Assembly: GCF_014132355.1 (NCBI RefSeq)
Contig: NZ_BLZO01000024.1
Span: 1-64,000, forward strand
DNA length: 64,000 nt
Source of the DNA: Okeania sp. KiyG1
GTDB taxonomy: Bacteria > Cyanobacteriota > Cyanobacteriia > Cyanobacteriales > Microcoleaceae
Direction of reading: 5' to 3'
Shown piece by piece: positions 1 to 8,225 of the stretch; the first letter of the stretch is position 1; every line of letters begins with the position of its first letter. A model generated the notes under the pieces. It did no database searches. It worked only from the letters and a program-made list of their open reading frames with translations, and was not told the origin of the DNA. The translations under genes were made by a program, and so were the position numbers.

Positions 1-629
1 GTCATGTTATATCTACGCTTTCGTTAATTTACCCAAATCATCCTTAGCATTGCCAAAAGGTATGAAACAGGAAATCGAATTAATTCCATATAGAATAATG
101 TAGGTTGGGTTTAACTGGTTCAACCCAATAAATTCTTGTACCATTTTAATCAAGTTTTGAGCCGATAAAATCTTACTTTTGACTTTTGACTTCCATGAAA
201 TGGTATTATTTGTGTTGGGTTTATCCTACGGATAAGCTGCGCTAACGGGGCATCCTCAACCCAACCTACGAGCAAAAAAAACTTACTTCTATCACGCCAA
301 ACATCTAAAATGTCATGTTATATCTACGCTTTCGTTAATTTACCCAAATCATCCTTAGCATTGCCAAAAGGTATGAAACAGGAAATCGAATTAATTCCAT
401 ATAGAATAATGTAGGTTGGGTTTAACTGGTTCAACCCAATAAATTCTTGTACCATTTTAATCAAGTTTTGAGCCGATAAAATCTTACTTTTGATTTTTGA
501 CTTTTGACTTCCATGAAATGGTATTATTTGTGTTGGGTTTATCCTACGGATAAGCTGCGCTAACGGGGCATCCTCAACCCAACCTACGAGCAAAAAAAAC
601 TTACTTCTATCACGCCAAACATCTAAAAT
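1..629 (+). repeat. Tandem repeats of the gvpF/L 5' end
   Basis: Units starting at about 1, 312 and 630 (periods 311 and 318 bp) each begin with the first ~90 nt of the downstream gvpF/L gene. In the two upstream units the coding match stops after the codons for ELI and changes to a spacer with a dispersed palindromic element (GTAGGTTGGGTT type). The third unit continues into the complete gene. The two periods differ by 7 bp in a TTTTGAC run. The array may extend beyond the left edge of the window. Confidence 0.9.
310..414 (+). pseudogene. Truncated gvpF/L start, 34 codons
   Basis: It begins at an ATG in the same context as the full gene and encodes MSCYIYAFVNLPKSSLALPK, then a few residues, with a stop at 412-414. 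The first 28 codons match gvpF/L with two Val/Ile changes, so it is a tandem-duplicated gene start rather than a functional GvpF. A third copy at 1-103 enters from outside the window. Whether the short peptide is made is unknown; no Shine-Dalgarno sequence is visible. Confidence 0.8.
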
Positions 630-1305
630 GTCATGTTATGTCTACGCTTTCGTTAATTTACCCAAATCATCCTTAGCATTGCCAAAAGGTATGAAACAGG
701 AAGTCGAATTAATTGCAGATCAAAATCTGGCTGCTATAACTGAAGCAGACATATCTATTGAAGCAATACAAGAAACAGACGAAAAATTACTCCAAGCAGT
801 ATTAACCCACGATCGGGTAATTAGAGAAATATTTCAGCAAACTCCCCTAATACCACTCAGATTTGGAAATGCTTTTGCCGCTGTTGAAAATATTATTAAT
901 CACTTACAAAATTACCAGCAGCAATACCTGACAATTTTGGCTCAACTACAAGAAAAGGTAGAATATACTGTGAGTTTTTCTCCAGTTTCTCCTCCTTCTA
1001 GTCTAGAAATTAGTGATGCTCGTGGCAAAGCTTATTTATTAGCTAAAAAACAACAATTTCAACAACAGCAAGCTTTTCAAACTGAACAACGTCAACAGTG
1101 GGAAAAAATATGTCCATTAATTCTCAAGGAGTATCCCAAAGCAGTCTGCAAAGATAGCACACAGGAGAAAACGAAACAGGTCCATTTGTTGGCTAATCGT
1201 GAGGTAGAAGTTCTAACTACTCAACAATTACCAACTTGGCAAGCTGAGTGTTCTTATTGGCAAATTAGTTTGAGTGAGCCACTTCCACCTTATCATTTTG
1301 TCTGA
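628..1305 (+). CDS. gvpF: Gas vesicle protein GvpF/GvpL family
   Basis: This is a 225-aa protein of the GvpF/GvpL family, accessory proteins required for gas-vesicle assembly that occur as minor shell or chaperone-like components. Recognisable features are the N-terminal YVYAFV strand, the conserved block HDRVIREIFQQTPLIPLRFG near residues 61-80, a Gln-rich helical middle, and the family C-terminus SEPLPPYHFV. GvpF and GvpL are homologous and cannot be separated here, so the symbol is provisional. The start at 628 is the only one in frame before the conserved N-terminus; no clear ribosome-binding site precedes it. It lies 1.3 kb upstream of gvpA on the same strand, separated by decayed transposon sequence, so co-transcription with gvpA is doubtful. 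Its 5' end is repeated in tandem upstream. Confidence 0.9.
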   Translation: MSCYVYAFVNLPKSSLALPKGMKQEVELIADQNLAAITEADISIEAIQETDEKLLQAVLTHDRVIREIFQQTPLIPLRFGNAFAAVENIINHLQNYQQQYLTILAQLQEKVEYTVSFSPVSPPSSLEISDARGKAYLLAKKQQFQQQQAFQTEQRQQWEKICPLILKEYPKAVCKDSTQEKTKQVHLLANREVEVLTTQQLPTWQAECSYWQISLSEPLPPYHFV

Positions 1306-1904
1306 TTTTTACAAAAAAAACGTGCAGTTGAAAGCCAAGTGGCTTTAGCCCTTAGATGAAAACAAGTTGTGGAAATTTATTCCCAAATATCCCAAAGTGT
1401 GTAATAATACCAATGAATGCGAGTAGGAACAAGGTTTGTCCCATAGACTCACTGCTTGTATGGGTAAAACCCCCTGTGGGAAAGAAACTGTAGCATGGTT
1501 CTACCAAGATACTCAGCACAGACAAACACCCCAACAAGGTAGGGATTTATAGCTTGATCGTAAGTGTAAAACCACTCTTGAAAGCAAGACAAAAGTCAGG
1601 GCGATGTATGTGGCATTCTTGTCAGCATATTTGAGTCGGTAGGTAGTATATGAGCTACCACAACTGGAAAAAATTAATCAAGTCCAGTGATAGCTAGTAG
1701 CCTTTCAGAATCGTGTTTTTCAAACGAATTGCACGAACCACTACTTAGAATGACCCGTACTTTAGTCGGGTGAGAAGTCAATTCTGAAAATTACGATCAA
1801 AATGACAAGTTTCATGTTATAGTTATCTGGGATTGAAAAATATCTGTAAATTACGATCTCGGCATCCTAGTATTAGCAGCGTCTACTTGAAAGTAAACTA
1901 AAAA
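1306..1904. other. Intergenic with decayed IS200/IS605-type end
   Basis: There is no convincing gene. About 1323-1365 resembles the segment just inside the 291-bp elements at 2062 and 3878 (TTGAAAGC... then GATGAAAACAAG). At about 1744-1783 there is a hairpin followed by AGTCAA, like the right ends of IS200/IS605 elements elsewhere in the window. I read it as a decayed non-autonomous element. Confidence 0.5.
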
Positions 1905-2061
1905 ATTGGTGTTGGTAGATCAAGAGATGAAACTTTAAGACAAACTAGCTAAGTCTATAGCCGACTAAGGCTTTTATGAGTTTAGACGACAGCTTGAATA
2001 TAAGTGTCAATGGTACGTTTGTCAGCAGTAATCTGTTTCTGATACCTCTAAAATATTTTAC
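1905..2061 (+). pseudogene. Remnant of a tnpB gene
   Basis: The sequence can be read, with stops, as a segment resembling LAKSIADxGFYEFRRQLEYK and CQWY. This matches the region between RuvC motif II and the zinc finger in the tnpB at 6961-8101. At least two in-frame stops make it non-functional. The remnant ends at a TTAC tetranucleotide, immediately followed by the 291-bp element. Confidence 0.65.
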
Positions 2062-2352
2062 CGAAAAGCGACGTTGAAAGCCCCCGTGTTTTAACCGGGG
2101 GATGAAAACAAGCGAGTTGTTTAGACTAGACAACTTTAGTTGTCCTATCCTATTATCTGGATATACAAATGTTTAGACAAAAGTAAGCAGAAGGCTAGGT
2201 TTAGGCTTAAGCCGACTGTGTAGGGGCACAATGACATCGTCCCCAAAGAATATATCTTTGGTCAGCTAAGAATAGACGAAGCAACACGGATTTATCCTGT
2301 TGTGTAGTATCAACTTAGAATCCCCTCGGCAACAGCTGCGGGGAGTAGTCAA
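2062..2352 (+). mobile_element. 291-bp IS200/IS605-derived element, copy 1
   Basis: It is nearly identical to 3878-4168. Both copies follow TTAC, a classic IS200/IS605 target, and both end in a GC-rich hairpin (CCCCTCGGCAAC to GCGGGG) followed by AGTAGTCAA. No transposase lies inside. The internal stem-loops recall a TnpB guide-RNA (omega RNA) scaffold with a right end, so it is probably a non-autonomous derivative. The two copies bracket gvpA-gvpC-gvpA. Confidence 0.75.
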
Positions 2353-2635
2353 TCCATTAATCTGTGTTATTATTACATACGTCTGCTAAGACCAGAAGAT
2401 TTTAGCAACGATTATGGAGTGTTTTGCACTCGACTTTTCATAAGGATGAAAACCCCAGAGGGCATCCTAAACTCAATGTGTTTGAGTGGAATATTAACCT
2501 TCCCATGCCAGTAGACTTATGGAAAGGTGAGTCGAAAAATCGCTTTTAGTCACCGATGAAGAGCGTGTCTAGTGATTGTCTAGATTTTTAGAAGGTGTTA
2601 AACTGATGCTTGTTGAAAATTAAGGAATAAAAATT
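2353..2635 (+). promoter_or_regulatory. Upstream region of the gvpA cluster
   Basis: These 283 bp hold no ORF. The AAGGAATAAAA motif just before the gvpA start is repeated in nearly the same form before the second gvpA, giving a plausible Shine-Dalgarno AAGGA. A promoter is expected here because gvpA is normally strongly transcribed, but I see no well-matched -35/-10 pair. TTGTCT at 2576 with TAAACT 17 bp later is only a weak candidate. Confidence 0.35.
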
Positions 2636-2923
2636 ATGGCAGTAGAAAAAACCAACTCATCTTCTAGTTTAGCTGAAGTTGTGGATCGGATTCTTGACAA
2701 AGGTGTTGTCATAGATGCTTGGGTTCGTCTTTCTTTAGTAGGTATTGAATTACTGGCAATTGAAGCTAGGGTAGTCATTGCTTCAGTAGAAACTTACTTA
2801 AAATATGCTGAAGCAGTTGGTTTGACAGCTCTAGCAGCAGCACCAGGAGAAGCTATTGATTTTGACGATAAACCAATGGAAGCAGTAGGAGTAAAAGAAC
2901 CTGCTGCTGCTGGAGCTTATTAA
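2636..2923 (+). CDS. gvpA: Gas vesicle structural protein GvpA, copy 1
   Basis: GvpA is the small amphipathic protein that forms the ribs of the gas-vesicle shell. Residues 1-66 are close to the cyanobacterial consensus, including [19 protein letters not shown] and [15 protein letters not shown]. Cyanobacterial GvpA is usually about 70 aa; this one has 95 because of an acidic and Ala-rich tail after GLTALAA. The start has an AAGGAATAAAA leader matching that of the second copy. gvpC follows after 21 bp, so the two are probably one transcript. The tail sequence is not shared with copy 2, which suggests relaxed constraint on this end. Confidence 0.96.
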   Translation: MAVEKTNSSSSLAEVVDRILDKGVVIDAWVRLSLVGIELLAIEARVVIASVETYLKYAEAVGLTALAAAPGEAIDFDDKPMEAVGVKEPAAAGAY

Positions 2924-2944
2924 TACAAAGGCACAACTTTAATT

Positions 2945-3445
2945 ATGGCTCTTCAAGATATCTGGGCAAAAGAGCGGTCGCAAAGATTAACGGAAATTGC
3001 CGAACGCAAACTAGAGGTAGCCCAGCACAGACAACAAACTCAATCGAAACTTAGCACTATTAGACAAGAGCTTGACAAAAGTAGACAAGAGCTTGACAAA
3101 GAAGCTAAGGTGCTTCATACTATGCTGCAGGAGTTTGTGACAAAACTGCAGGAAACATGTTCGGCAGAAAAACAGCAAAGACAACTGGATAATGCCGAAC
3201 GTCATCAACAAGTGCGGAAAATTTTAGAAGACTATATTGAAGCACTGCGTTTGTACGAACAACAAGCACGTCAGGATCGGTTAGAAGATATTGCTAAACG
3301 CAAGCAAGAAGTATCAGAACTTAAGCTTGAAGTATTGCAACTTCAGGGACAATTCAGTTCCGAGCGAGTATTAATGGCTCAGGAATTGACTGACAAATTA
3401 CAACGCTTCCGAACTAATTTACATGATTATGTTTGGAGTTCCTAA
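2945..3445 (+). CDS. gvpC: Gas vesicle outer protein GvpC
   Basis: This is a 166-aa, highly charged, Gln/Glu/Lys/Arg-rich alpha-helical protein. Its start, MALQDIWAKERSQR, and its end, LQRFRTNLHDYVW, fit cyanobacterial GvpC, which coats and stiffens the GvpA shell. Three or four degenerate ~33-residue helical periods can be discerned. A 24-bp direct duplication gives a repeated RQELDK near residues 40-51. Its position directly between two gvpA genes (21 bp and 39 bp spacers) supports the call. The identification rests on composition, termini and context rather than strict repeat matches. Confidence 0.87.
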   Translation: MALQDIWAKERSQRLTEIAERKLEVAQHRQQTQSKLSTIRQELDKSRQELDKEAKVLHTMLQEFVTKLQETCSAEKQQRQLDNAERHQQVRKILEDYIEALRLYEQQARQDRLEDIAKRKQEVSELKLEVLQLQGQFSSERVLMAQELTDKLQRFRTNLHDYVWSS

Positions 3446-3484
3446 GCAGTTCAATACTTTGAAATCAAGGAATAAATCAAAATT

Positions 3485-3757
3485 ATGGCAGTAGAAAAAG
3501 TTAACTCATCTTCCAGTCTAGCTGAAGTCGTAGACCGGATTCTTGACAAAGGTGTTGTCATAGATGCCTGGGTTCGTCTTTCTTTAGTGGGTATTGAATT
3601 ACTTGCAGTTGAAGCTAGGATAGTTATTGCTTCAGTAGAAACTTACTTAAAATATGCTGAAGCAGTTGGTTTAACAGCTCTAGCAGGATCGCCTGCAGTA
3701 GGAATCACTGATGAAACTGAAATAGGAGAACCTGTAGTTTCTCCTAGTTTAGTATAA
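3485..3757 (+). CDS. gvpA: Gas vesicle structural protein GvpA, copy 2
   Basis: This second rib protein has 90 aa and is almost identical to copy 1 through residue ~66 (for example [20 protein letters not shown]), with Ile/Val and Lys/Thr exchanges, and then a different 20-odd-residue tail ending in SPSLV. It lies 39 bp after gvpC with the same AAGGAATAAA leader as copy 1, so it is probably part of the same operon. Two gvpA copies flanking gvpC is unusual; tandem gvpA followed by gvpC is the commoner order. An IS630-type MITE begins 4 bp after its stop codon. Confidence 0.96.
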   Translation: MAVEKVNSSSSLAEVVDRILDKGVVIDAWVRLSLVGIELLAVEARIVIASVETYLKYAEAVGLTALAGSPAVGITDETEIGEPVVSPSLV

Positions 3758-3761
3758 CTTA

Positions 3762-3863
3762 CAGCGGTTTTCATTTAGGTAGACCAAAGTAGGGACGTTC
3801 CATAAAACGTTCCTACAAGGTTTTGCCTGTGAAGATGTGGTTTCTCAATGAGCAAAAGCGCTG
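3762..3863. mobile_element. IS630-type MITE, 102 bp
   Basis: The ends are CAGCGGTTTTCAT on the left and AAAAGCGCTG on the right, matching the ends of the IS630 element at 15417-16486. It is flanked by TA on both sides, as expected for IS630/Tc1 elements. An internal palindrome (GTAGGGACGTTCC to GGAACGTTCCTAC type) is present and there is no coding capacity. It was probably mobilised by an IS630 transposase. Confidence 0.8.
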
Positions 3864-3866
3864 TAA

Positions 3867-4275
3867 ATAGGACTTACCGAAAAGCGACGTTGAGAGCAAG
3901 CGTGTTTTAACCGGGGGATGAAAACAAGCGAGTTGTTTAGACTAGACAACTAAAGTTGTCCTGTCCTATTATCTGGATATACAAATGTTTAGACAAAAGT
4001 AAGCAGAAAGCTAGGTTTAGGCTTAAGCCGACTGTGTAGGGGCACAATGACATCGTCCCCAAAGAATATATCTTTGGTCAGCTAAGAATAGACGAAGCAA
4101 CACGGATTTATCCTGTTGCGTAGTATCAACTTAGAATCCCCTCGGCAACGGCTGCGGGGAGTAGTCAAGCAATACAAGGTATTTTTGTCCGAAGCGACTG
4201 ATAGGGTTTGCGAAGTATTCCGGGACGGAAAGCAATCTCAAATCCTAGTTTTTCCTACCTAATGCGTAAGTCCTG
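3867..4275. mobile_element. AGGACTTACGCA MITE interrupted by IS605-type element
   Basis: The left end AGGACTTAC and the right end TGCGTAAGTCCTG form the inverted repeats of a MITE family seen at 16968, 45549, 46927, 58822 and 59690. The left end is broken after TTAC by the 291-bp element (3878-4168), and GCAATAC resumes on the other side. Removing the insert restores a TACGCA left end and a MITE of about 118 bp. Confidence 0.7.
3878..4168 (+). mobile_element. 291-bp IS200/IS605-derived element, copy 2
   Basis: It matches 2062-2352 with few differences, is again preceded by TTAC, and ends in the same hairpin plus AGTAGTCAA. The host site (a MITE inverted repeat) can be reconstructed exactly, so the element boundaries are well supported. 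Confidence 0.8.
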
Positions 4276-4390
4276 ATTCTATTAGATATCTCCGATAATT
4301 AATCTATAACTCTTGTAAAACAGTAGTTAAATTTTAATTTAAGGAGATGTCTATTTCTAAACCCTTTAATATTAAATTAAAAAGTTTGAG

Positions 4391-6241
4391 ATGAAAAATT
4401 TCAAAGATCGGCAAGAGAAAGGGGATTTATCTTTTATTCTTAATCCCCTCAAAAAAACTACTAATTTATTTGGTGCTATACAGAAAAAAAATAAAAAAAA
4501 TCAGAAGACAAAACCCCTGGGAAAGTCAGAAAAAAAACCAGAATCTCCTCCACCACTGTCACAACCAGACTCCTCGGAATTATCAACTGATGTAGTAGAA
4601 CAATTCCAACTACCAGAGGAAGCATCTCCTCCACCACTGTCACAACCAGACTCCTCGGAATTATCAACTGATGTAGTAGAACAATTCCAACTACCAGAGG
4701 AAGCATCTCCTCCACCACTGTCACAACCAGACTCCTCGGAATTATCAACTGATGTAGTAGAACAATTCCAACTACCAGAGGAAGCATCTCCTCCACCACC
4801 GTCACAACCAGACTCCTCGGAATTATCAACTGATGTAGTAGAACAATTCCAACTACCAGAGGAAACATCCCCTCCACCACTGTCACAACCAGACTCCTCG
4901 GAATTATCAACTGATGTAGTAGAACAATTCCAACTACCAGAGGAAACATCCCCTCCACCACTGTCACAACCAGACTCCTCGGAATTATCAACTGATGTAG
5001 TAGAACAATTCCAACTACCAGAGGAAACATCCCCTCCACCACTGTCACAACCAGACTCCTCGGAATTATCAACTGATGTAGTAGAACAATTCCAACTGCC
5101 AGAGGAAGCATCTCCTCCACCACTGTCACAACCAGACTCCTCGGAATTATCAACTGATGTAGTAGAACAATTCCAACTACCAGAGGAAGCATCTCCTCCA
5201 CCACTGTCACAACCAGACTCCTCGGAATTATCAACTGATGTAGTAGAACAATTCCAACTACCAGAGGAAGCATCTCCTCCACCACTGTCACAACCAGACT
5301 CCTCGGAATTATCAACTGATGTAGTAGAACAATTCCAACTACCAGAGGAAGCATCTCCTCCACCACCGTCACAACCAGACTCCTCGGAATTATCAACTGA
5401 TGTAGTAGAACAATTCCAACTACCAGAGGAAGCATCTCCATCAGGTCTCCTATTGTACCCAGAGTCATCGGAACCGCCCACTGATATAGAACAAAAAGAC
5501 CTAGACGTAGTTTCTCCCTCAGAACATCCAGACACATCAGACGTAGTTTATAAAAAGACTAAAGGATTAATCTATATTCAAGATTTGTACTCTAGAGGCA
5601 AAGCCAGTAATCTCTATACTCTAGATATAGAATCAGGAAAAACAGTCTTAATTGGTTCTATGGGTATGCACATAGTTGATATTGCTTTTTGTGGAAATAT
5701 ACTCTATGGTATTCGGTGGCGCGACCAAAAAACAACAGATTTAGTCAGAATAAATCCCACTACTGCCAAAACTACAATTATTGGTAAATTAGGTAATAGT
5801 AAAGTAGCTAGTTTGGCTTTTTCTAAACATAGAAAAGCTCTTTATGCCATGGGTCCTCAAGTATTATTAAGAGTAAATGTAAAGACTGGTGCGGGAAGAG
5901 TTATTAAGTCTTATAAACCTTATTATCCTTTTTATTGTGGTGGTTTAGCTTTTGATAGTAAAGGCAGAGCATATTCAGATTTTGCTAATAATAATAATCG
6001 GCAAAGATACCTGATGCGACTTAATCATAATGGTACTCCTATTGCTGTTGGTGGTCCTAGTGGAATTAAGAATTCTGGTAGCCTAGATTTTTACGGCGAT
6101 CAATTATTTGCGATATTTAATGGTCAATTTGTTAAGTACGATTTAGTTACTGGTAAAGCAAGGTTGGTAACTCGTACAGAACATAATGTTCCTTGGGCGG
6201 GAATGAGTGTTAAATTACATCCTAGTGTGGATAAAATGTAG
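4391..6241 (+). CDS. Repeat protein with propeller-like C-terminal domain
   Basis: I do not recognise a named family for this 616-aa protein. Residues 1-51 are Lys-rich with no signal peptide. Residues 52-348 are eleven repeats of 27 aa containing the core QPDSSELSTDVVEQFQLPEE, rich in Pro, Ser and acidic residues and probably disordered. Residues 349-390 are a degraded continuation. Residues ~393-610 are globular, with recurring short blocks such as SNLYTLDIESGKTVLIG, DLVRINPTTAKTTIIG and FVKYDLVTGKARLV, typical of a beta-propeller with 5-6 blades. The gene stands alone, 150 bp downstream of transposon debris. A role as a cell-surface or scaffold protein is only a guess. Confidence 0.85.
   Translation: MKNFKDRQEKGDLSFILNPLKKTTNLFGAIQKKNKKNQKTKPLGKSEKKPESPPPLSQPDSSELSTDVVEQFQLPEEASPPPLSQPDSSELSTDVVEQFQLPEEASPPPLSQPDSSELSTDVVEQFQLPEEASPPPPSQPDSSELSTDVVEQFQLPEETSPPPLSQPDSSELSTDVVEQFQLPEETSPPPLSQPDSSELSTDVVEQFQLPEETSPPPLSQPDSSELSTDVVEQFQLPEEASPPPLSQPDSSELSTDVVEQFQLPEEASPPPLSQPDSSELSTDVVEQFQLPEEASPPPLSQPDSSELSTDVVEQFQLPEEASPPPPSQPDSSELSTDVVEQFQLPEEASPSGLLLYPESSEPPTDIEQKDLDVVSPSEHPDTSDVVYKKTKGLIYIQDLYSRGKASNLYTLDIESGKTVLIGSMGMHIVDIAFCGNILYGIRWRDQKTTDLVRINPTTAKTTIIGKLGNSKVASLAFSKHRKALYAMGPQVLLRVNVKTGAGRVIKSYKPYYPFYCGGLAFDSKGRAYSDFANNNNRQRYLMRLNHNGTPIAVGGPSGIKNSGSLDFYGDQLFAIFNGQFVKYDLVTGKARLVTRTEHNVPWAGMSVKLHPSVDKM
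4544..5434 (+). repeat. Eleven in-frame 81-bp tandem repeats
   Basis: There are exactly 11 units of 81 bp with no indels. The few differences (PPPL/PPPP, EEA/EET, and an occasional silent change) occur in neighbouring blocks, with units 4-6 sharing EET, so recent unequal exchange is likely. Because 81 is a multiple of three, long open frames also appear on the opposite strand, but these are artefacts. Confidence 0.97.
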
Positions 6242-6713
6242 CTGATGGCTAAACGCTTAAAGCTTATATTATTCAAAAACTATCGGATTTGATATTAAAG
6301 AAATAATATCAAATCCGTTGGCTTCGGATTGGTATTATATCATGTTCGGATAATCAGTTATAGAACCCCCGATCGTATCTTTTAGTTCTCTCCAGAAAAT
6401 AGGGAGTAGGGAGTAGGGAGTAGGGAGTAGGGTGGAAAGAATTGATGACACGCTCTACAATAATTGATTTGATTTTTGATGATTGGAAATGTCTTTCTCC
6501 GAAAAGATATATGTTTAAGTTAAGTAATAGGAGCGACCGCCTAAATTTTTAGAGATGCCACTCAGGGGTTCTATAAAAAAAACTTCTGGCCTTGAACCAA
6601 TATTCCCTTCTGCCTTCTGCCCTCAACATAGCTGCCTTCCTTCCTCCAAAGTGTAAGTATTCAACCAAACATGATATTACATATATATAGATTGAACATA
6701 GTATTAATAAATA
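6242..6713. other. Intergenic repeats and MITE debris
   Basis: It contains an inverted pair around ATCGGATTTGATATT/AATATCAAATCCG at 6284-6320, a GGAGTAGGGA decamer repeated about four times at 6402-6433, and ends related to the ATATCATGTCCG MITE family at ~6335 and ~6668. I see no gene. Confidence 0.5.
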
Positions 6714-6822
6714 ATGATTATACGAGACGCTTTAGATTCAGATTTAGATGATGTACTATCTGTCGAACGGGCGGCATTTGGTTCAGACGAGTTTGTTGAA
6801 ATTGTGCAACTACTTCTTGGGG

Positions 6823-8225
6823 CTATCAACAGTATTAAAATAATTGGACAAAATGATACATAATTAGACATTTAATGTGATATACTAGACTTATGTTTAA
6901 CTTATTAAGTATAGATGAAACAGCATAACTGCGCCCTTAGTGCCAACAAAAACAATAATCATGAAATCTTTTAAGACTAAGCTAAAACTTAACAACCAAC
7001 AAAAAACAATACTTGCCAAACACGCAGGAGTAGCACGTCATGCCTATAACTGGGGATTAGCAACTTGCATAAAAGAGTACGAAGAAACTAAAAAACGCCC
7101 CAGTGCAATTACCCTGCATAAACGTTTAGTAGCTGAAGTCAAATCAGTTAATCCCTGGTATTATGAGGTGTCGATCGGGTGCCCCACAACAAGCATTAAG
7201 AGATTTAGAGAGGGCATTTAAAAACTTTTTAACTATTCCTAAACGTGGTTTTCCGGTCTTTAAGAAAAAAGGTAGAAAAGACAGTTTTTATTTAGAAGGA
7301 AGTATTAAAATTTTCCAAGGAAACTACATACAATTACCCAGAATAGGAATAGTAAAAACATACGAAATCTTACCCTCTGTACCAGTAAAAAACATCACTA
7401 TATCAAAAAAAGCAGATAGTTGGTACATCAGTTTCAAGTACAATTTTGAATCCTATCCAACAGAAAAAGTAGGAGAAACTATTGGTGTAGATATAGGCAT
7501 AAATACATTAGCAACCTGTTCCGATGGAACTAAATTTGCCAATGTCAAAGCCTACAGACAAGCCAAAAAACAATTAGTTCGTCATCAACGTGCAGTCAGC
7601 AAAAAAGTTATTGGTTTCCTGCGGAATGCTACGCAAACCAAAAACAGGCGCAAAGCAGTAAAAAAACTAGCAAAGGTTCACAAAAAAGCGGATGCGACCC
7701 CGCGACGACGTCAGTCGCAAGGGAACGCGCACCAAGCAGTAGCCGATATTAGAGCAGACGCACTACATAAACTCACAACATGGTTAGCTAAAAACCACAG
7801 CACCATAGTAATTGAGGATTTGAATGTAAGTGGAATGCTCAAAAACCATAAACTAGCAAGTGCCATAGCAGACTGTGGTTTTTATGAATTTAAACGTCAA
7901 CTTACATACAAATGTGAATGGTACAGCAGTGAATTAGTCATAGCTGATAGATTTTATCCAAGTTCTCAAATATGTTCAAACTGTGGGCATCAACAGAAAA
8001 TGCCGTTACACTTGAGAACTTATAAGTGTAGTGAATGCAGTTTTGAAGCTGATAGAGATTTAAACGCTGCTATCAACTTGAAAAACTATGTGAATCAGTA
8101 GCTTGAGTTTCAAGCGAATTTAAGCCTGTGGAGAAGATAAGTTACAGACTGCGGTCAGTGGTCTTCAGAGAAGCAGGAAGCTAGCTCCAAAGTTCATGCA
8201 ACCATGTATGAGTAAGTTTGGGTAA
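6823..8225 (+). mobile_element. IS200/IS605-group element carrying only tnpB
   Basis: The boundaries are inferred from where the GNAT coding sequence breaks off and resumes, and are uncertain by about 10 bp. There is one gene, tnpB, and no tnpA. Stretches of ~135 bp on the left and ~120 bp on the right are non-coding. The right one, with GAAGCAGGAAGC near its end, is where the guide (omega) RNA scaffold of a TnpB element is expected. Confidence 0.7.
6961..8101 (+). pseudogene. tnpB: tnpB, frameshifted RNA-guided nuclease gene
   Basis: TnpB is the RNA-guided RuvC-type nuclease of IS200/IS605 elements. The start MKSFKTKLKLNNQQKTILAK at 6961 is typical. Frame 1 runs to about 7180; one extra base near TCGATCGGGT shifts the rest (GAPQQALRDLERAFKNF onward) into another frame ending at 8101. 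Catalytic blocks survive: RuvC-I IGVDIGINTLATCSDG, RuvC-II IVIEDLNVSGM, zinc finger CSNCG...CSEC and RuvC-III DRDLNAAINL. Two short dispersed repeats sit in frame: one encoding FLRNATQTK (~7616-7650) and one encoding DATPRRRQSQGNAHQ (~7690-7736). The frameshift makes it inactive unless the base is a sequence error. Confidence 0.88.

Noticed and set aside
4476..5537. Long open frames on the minus strand opposite the repeat protein
   Set aside because: They exist only because the 81-bp unit is a multiple of three and lacks stops on that strand; composition is monotonous and no start context is present.
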